Below are positions 61,428 through 64,000 of a stretch of DNA of 64,000 nucleotides, piece by piece (the stretch's first letter is position 1; each line of letters opens with the position of its first letter). Source of the DNA: Leptothermofonsia sichuanensis E412 (GTDB lineage: Bacteria; Cyanobacteriota; Cyanobacteriia; Leptolyngbyales; Leptolyngbyaceae). The notes below the pieces were generated by a model that had not been told where the DNA came from, ran no database searches, and saw only the letters and a list, made by a program, of their open reading frames with translations. The position numbers and the translations under genes are program-made. Location: assembly GCF_019891175.1 (NCBI RefSeq), contig NZ_CP072600.1:1674001-1738000 (forward strand), in the 5' to 3' direction.

Positions 61428-64000
61428 ATGAGATATATACAAGGCATTGTGAGTGGGCTGCTGCTGCTTGTCAGTGCGATCTCCCACACCTTACCCTCTC
61501 ATGCGCAGGTTCCCATCACGGCGGCCCCCGATGGCACCAATACCCTTGTTAACCAGAGTGGGAGCAGGTTTGATATTACGGGTGGTACCAGAGCGGGAGC
61601 CAATTTGTTCCATAGCTTTCAGCAGTTCGGGCTGAGTCAGGGACAAATAGCTAACTTCCTGTCCAATCCTGCCATCCAAAACATCCTGGGGCGCGTTACC
61701 GGGGGGAATAGTTCTGTCATCAATGGGCTGGTTCAGGTAACGGGTGGCAGTTCTAACCTGTACCTGATGAATCCGGCGGGTATTATCTTTGGTGCTGGTG
61801 CCAGCCTGAATGTGCCAGGGTCATTTGTGGCCACAACGGCAAATGGGATTGGTCTGGGATGTGGCGGGTCGGGTGGGGGATGTGGGGCATGGTTCAACGC
61901 AGCCGGCACGAATAACTATGCGGCCCTATCTGGAACACCCCATGCCGTTGCCTTTACCATGCCGCAACCGGGAGCAATTGTGAATGCCGGAAATCTGGCA
62001 GTGGGTCAGGGACAGAATCTGGTTTTGTTGGGTGGGATGGTTGTCAATACGGGAACCCTGGCTGCCTCAGGGGGGCAGGTGGCGATCGCGGCTGTTCCTG
62101 GAGAACGCCTGGTCCGTGTCAGTCAACCGGGAGAATTGTTGAGTCTGGAAATGCGTCCATTGCCCCTGCCAGGTGCCACCCCCCAGCCTTTTAATCAACC
62201 CATTCCCTCTCTTCCAGAACTGCTGACGGGGGGCAATGGGGGCAATGCTACAGGCATCGTTGTCCATGCCGATGGTGCAATTTCCCTGGCGGGTTCAGGG
62301 TTGCGCATCACACCAGCAGCCGGTACTACTGTTGCTTCCGGGCAGGTGAATGTTTCCACAGGATCACCGGGGCAGGTTGGGGGCACAGTTCAGGTATTGG
62401 GCGATCGGGTTGCGGTAGTCAATGCCCGCCTCAATGCCTCTGGCAGCAGCGGCGGCGGCACTATTCTGGTAGGCGGCGATTACCGGGGGCAGGGAACTAT
62501 TCCCAATGCCCAGTTGACCTATATCAGCCCAGGTTCAACCATCCAGGCAAACGCCACTCAACAGGGGCATGGCGGGCGTGTCATCATCTGGGCAGACCAT
62601 ACCACCGATTTTCGGGGCACCATTACGGCGCGCGGGGGTGCCCGGGGAGGCAATGGGGGATTCGCTGAAGTATCCGGTAAGCGAACTCTGAACTATCGAG
62701 GAACGGCTGATCTACGCTCCCCCCAGGGAACTCCTGGTACTTTACTACTCGACCCAGAAAATATTTTGATCCGCAGTGGTACCGGGGATGGTGATGACAA
62801 TGGGATTGCCACCGATGCCTTTGGCAATAATGCCCCCGGTAACAATGGGCAGGTGACAGGCGGAGATCCCGCCCCCTCCATCATTTATCAATCTGAACTG
62901 GAAGGGATGGGTGCGGTTGCCAACATCCTTCTGGAAGCAACCAACCATATCACCATCGAGCCTCTGACAGGGGGGAGCCTGGAAATTCCTGCCCTGCTGG
63001 GAGGAGATGAGACAAATCGTGGCTCCATTACCTTCCGGGCAGATGCCGATGCCAATGGAACTGGCAATTTTTCCATGAATCCAACCGACACAATTCGCAC
63101 CAATGATCGGGATATCCGCATCTTTGGTGCCAGCATTACCACTGGAAACATCAATACCGTCGGTCCTCTATTGGTTAATGGCAGTGTGGAAATAGTTGGC
63201 AACAATATCAATACAGGCAGAATTTCCGCAGGGGGCGGATTTGGCAATACCAGTTCCGTCAGACTGACTGCCACCACAGGGGATGTGATTGTCAAAACCA
63301 TTTCTGCTGGCGGAGGCGGGATCGACATTGATGCGGCCCGCTACTTCCGAGCAACGGACTCCTTTCCCAACTTTCTGCGGCTGGTGCTTGACCCGGTGGA
63401 GGATGCCGACCTGATCCAGTTTCTGTCGCGGGGGAATCCCCAATCTCTGGTTGACCAGGGCCTGGTGGATGGAGTCAGACAGGTATTTGTCAATTTACCT
63501 ACCAGCCTGGCTGCCAGTCCTGATTCTGGGCCAGCCCCCATCCGAATTCGGCATGGGGGAGAATTGCGAACGGTGAGCAGTGGGCAGGTGCAGATTGAAG
63601 GAACGGGAAGCATCCCAGAGGCTCAGTTTGTGGTTGGTCCAAACAATGACCATACGATTACAGTGTTTGATCCAGGGAGTAACCCGGCGGGTAGTTTCGA
63701 CAATTTTTCCACCCTGTTTCCGGCAGGAGCTTTTCCAGAAACGCTGAGTGGGGCAACGGGGGCGATCGTCCGGGGGCAGGGAGATGCAACTCTGGTAACT
63801 TCCTTGCAAAACCGTCCCTTTGACCCGTCCCGCATTCCAACTGGGACAGGCACTGGGGGAACTGGGGACACGGCTGGTGGGGGTGCAGTTGGGGGAGGTG
63901 AGGTCGGCAGTACGACTGGAGCAGGGGTTTCTGGCCCAGGGAATCGTGGGGCAACAGTTGCTCAGTTTGAATCTAATGTGGATACCCAGTCAGTCCAACG
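61428..64000 (+). CDS. Filamentous haemagglutinin N-terminal domain protein (secreted, partial)
   Basis: ATG 61428 opens a frame with no stop for 857 codons to the window edge. A signal peptide (MRYIQGIVSGLLLLVSAISH, cleavage near HAQ) is followed by the two-partner-secretion domain: SRFDITGGTRAGANLFHSF, LGRVTGGNSSVINGLVQVTG, the hallmark MNPAGIIFGAGASLNVPGSF, and NAGNLAVGQGQNLVLLGG. Beta-helix-like repeats rich in Gly, Asn and Thr follow. A DPENILIRSGTGDGDDNG segment and a Gly/Thr-rich linker near residue 800 come last. Two cysteines in GLGCGGSGGGCGAW are unusual for the class. Proteins of this layout in cyanobacteria often end in a CHAT protease domain. No TpsB transporter gene is in the window. 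Confidence 0.85.
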   Translation, partial: MRYIQGIVSGLLLLVSAISHTLPSHAQVPITAAPDGTNTLVNQSGSRFDITGGTRAGANLFHSFQQFGLSQGQIANFLSNPAIQNILGRVTGGNSSVINGLVQVTGGSSNLYLMNPAGIIFGAGASLNVPGSFVATTANGIGLGCGGSGGGCGAWFNAAGTNNYAALSGTPHAVAFTMPQPGAIVNAGNLAVGQGQNLVLLGGMVVNTGTLAASGGQVAIAAVPGERLVRVSQPGELLSLEMRPLPLPGATPQPFNQPIPSLPELLTGGNGGNATGIVVHADGAISLAGSGLRITPAAGTTVASGQVNVSTGSPGQVGGTVQVLGDRVAVVNARLNASGSSGGGTILVGGDYRGQGTIPNAQLTYISPGSTIQANATQQGHGGRVIIWADHTTDFRGTITARGGARGGNGGFAEVSGKRTLNYRGTADLRSPQGTPGTLLLDPENILIRSGTGDGDDNGIATDAFGNNAPGNNGQVTGGDPAPSIIYQSELEGMGAVANILLEATNHITIEPLTGGSLEIPALLGGDETNRGSITFRADADANGTGNFSMNPTDTIRTNDRDIRIFGASITTGNINTVGPLLVNGSVEIVGNNINTGRISAGGGFGNTSSVRLTATTGDVIVKTISAGGGGIDIDAARYFRATDSFPNFLRLVLDPVEDADLIQFLSRGNPQSLVDQGLVDGVRQVFVNLPTSLAASPDSGPAPIRIRHGGELRTVSSGQVQIEGTGSIPEAQFVVGPNNDHTITVFDPGSNPAGSFDNFSTLFPAGAFPETLSGATGAIVRGQGDATLVTSLQNRPFDPSRIPTGTGTGGTGDTAGGGAVGGGEVGSTTGAGVSGPGNRGATVAQFESNVDTQSVQ

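Noticed and set aside
1-64000. tRNA, rRNA, tmRNA and RNase P RNA genes
   Set aside because: I looked for T-arm motifs (GGTTCGAATC-like) and conserved RNA cores on both strands by eye. All hits fell inside protein genes without a cloverleaf. A tRNAscan or Infernal run would settle it.

Overview
This window is a stretch of cyanobacterial chromosome. It carries genes that only oxygenic phototrophs have (psbD, psbC, psbX, ycf4, ycf66, chlM and a Psb35-like gene). It also has a DnaK3-type Hsp70 and frequent GCGATCGC octamers (the HIP1 repeat of cyanobacteria). Several short-repeat families typical of filamentous genera litter the gaps, so a Leptolyngbya-like filament is my best guess. No rRNA, tRNA or CRISPR array is visible.

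Layout. 0-7 kb: a partial gene at the left edge, secreted proteins (META domain), a half-length HdeD-like membrane protein, a glucose-dehydrogenase-like SDR, a large SLH/OprB porin and a coiled-coil protein. 7-12 kb: DUF2459 protein, accC, YggT protein, then the thylakoid genes psbX, ycf66 and a Psb35-like gene. 12-18 kb, minus strand: TerB protein, rsmB, larB-mazG (coupled by a 4-base overlap) and mnmA. 18-31 kb: dnaK3-dnaJ, DUF1997 protein, pheA, a SRAP protein, rseP, nth, rpsN, a decayed Uma2 gene, a RluA-type pseudouridine synthase and prmA. 31-41 kb: TspO-like protein, DUF4359 protein, chlM, htpG, FkbM methyltransferase, pheS, pepA and a DUF7219-like protein. 41-52 kb is the most accessory part: VOC protein, lipoprotein, XisF-like serine recombinase, an IS3-like scrap, SGNH hydrolase, SWIM zinc-finger protein, a DUF5946 gene inside an integron-cassette-like unit, Crp/Fnr regulator, DALR-domain protein, HAD phosphatase, CDF transporter and DUF4168 protein. 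52-61 kb: an ASCH pseudogene, psbDC with divergent ycf4, a lipoprotein cyclophilin, a KAS II-like enzyme and lnt. 61.4 kb to the edge: the N-terminal 857 codons of a filamentous-haemagglutinin-like secreted protein, open at the window end.

The genes are mostly housekeeping: photosystem II and I biogenesis, chlorophyll synthesis, fatty-acid synthesis, protein folding, tRNA/rRNA modification, DNA repair and envelope biogenesis. The most interesting signals are non-coding. A single DUF5946 gene is bounded by an attC-like site and a complementary cassette start, with no integrase nearby. A repeat family has a 37-base hairpin with compensatory changes between copies. About ten copies of another inverted-repeat family fill gaps, some repeats have entered reading frames, and several genes show fresh decay. 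All functional calls are by reading motifs; no database search was possible.
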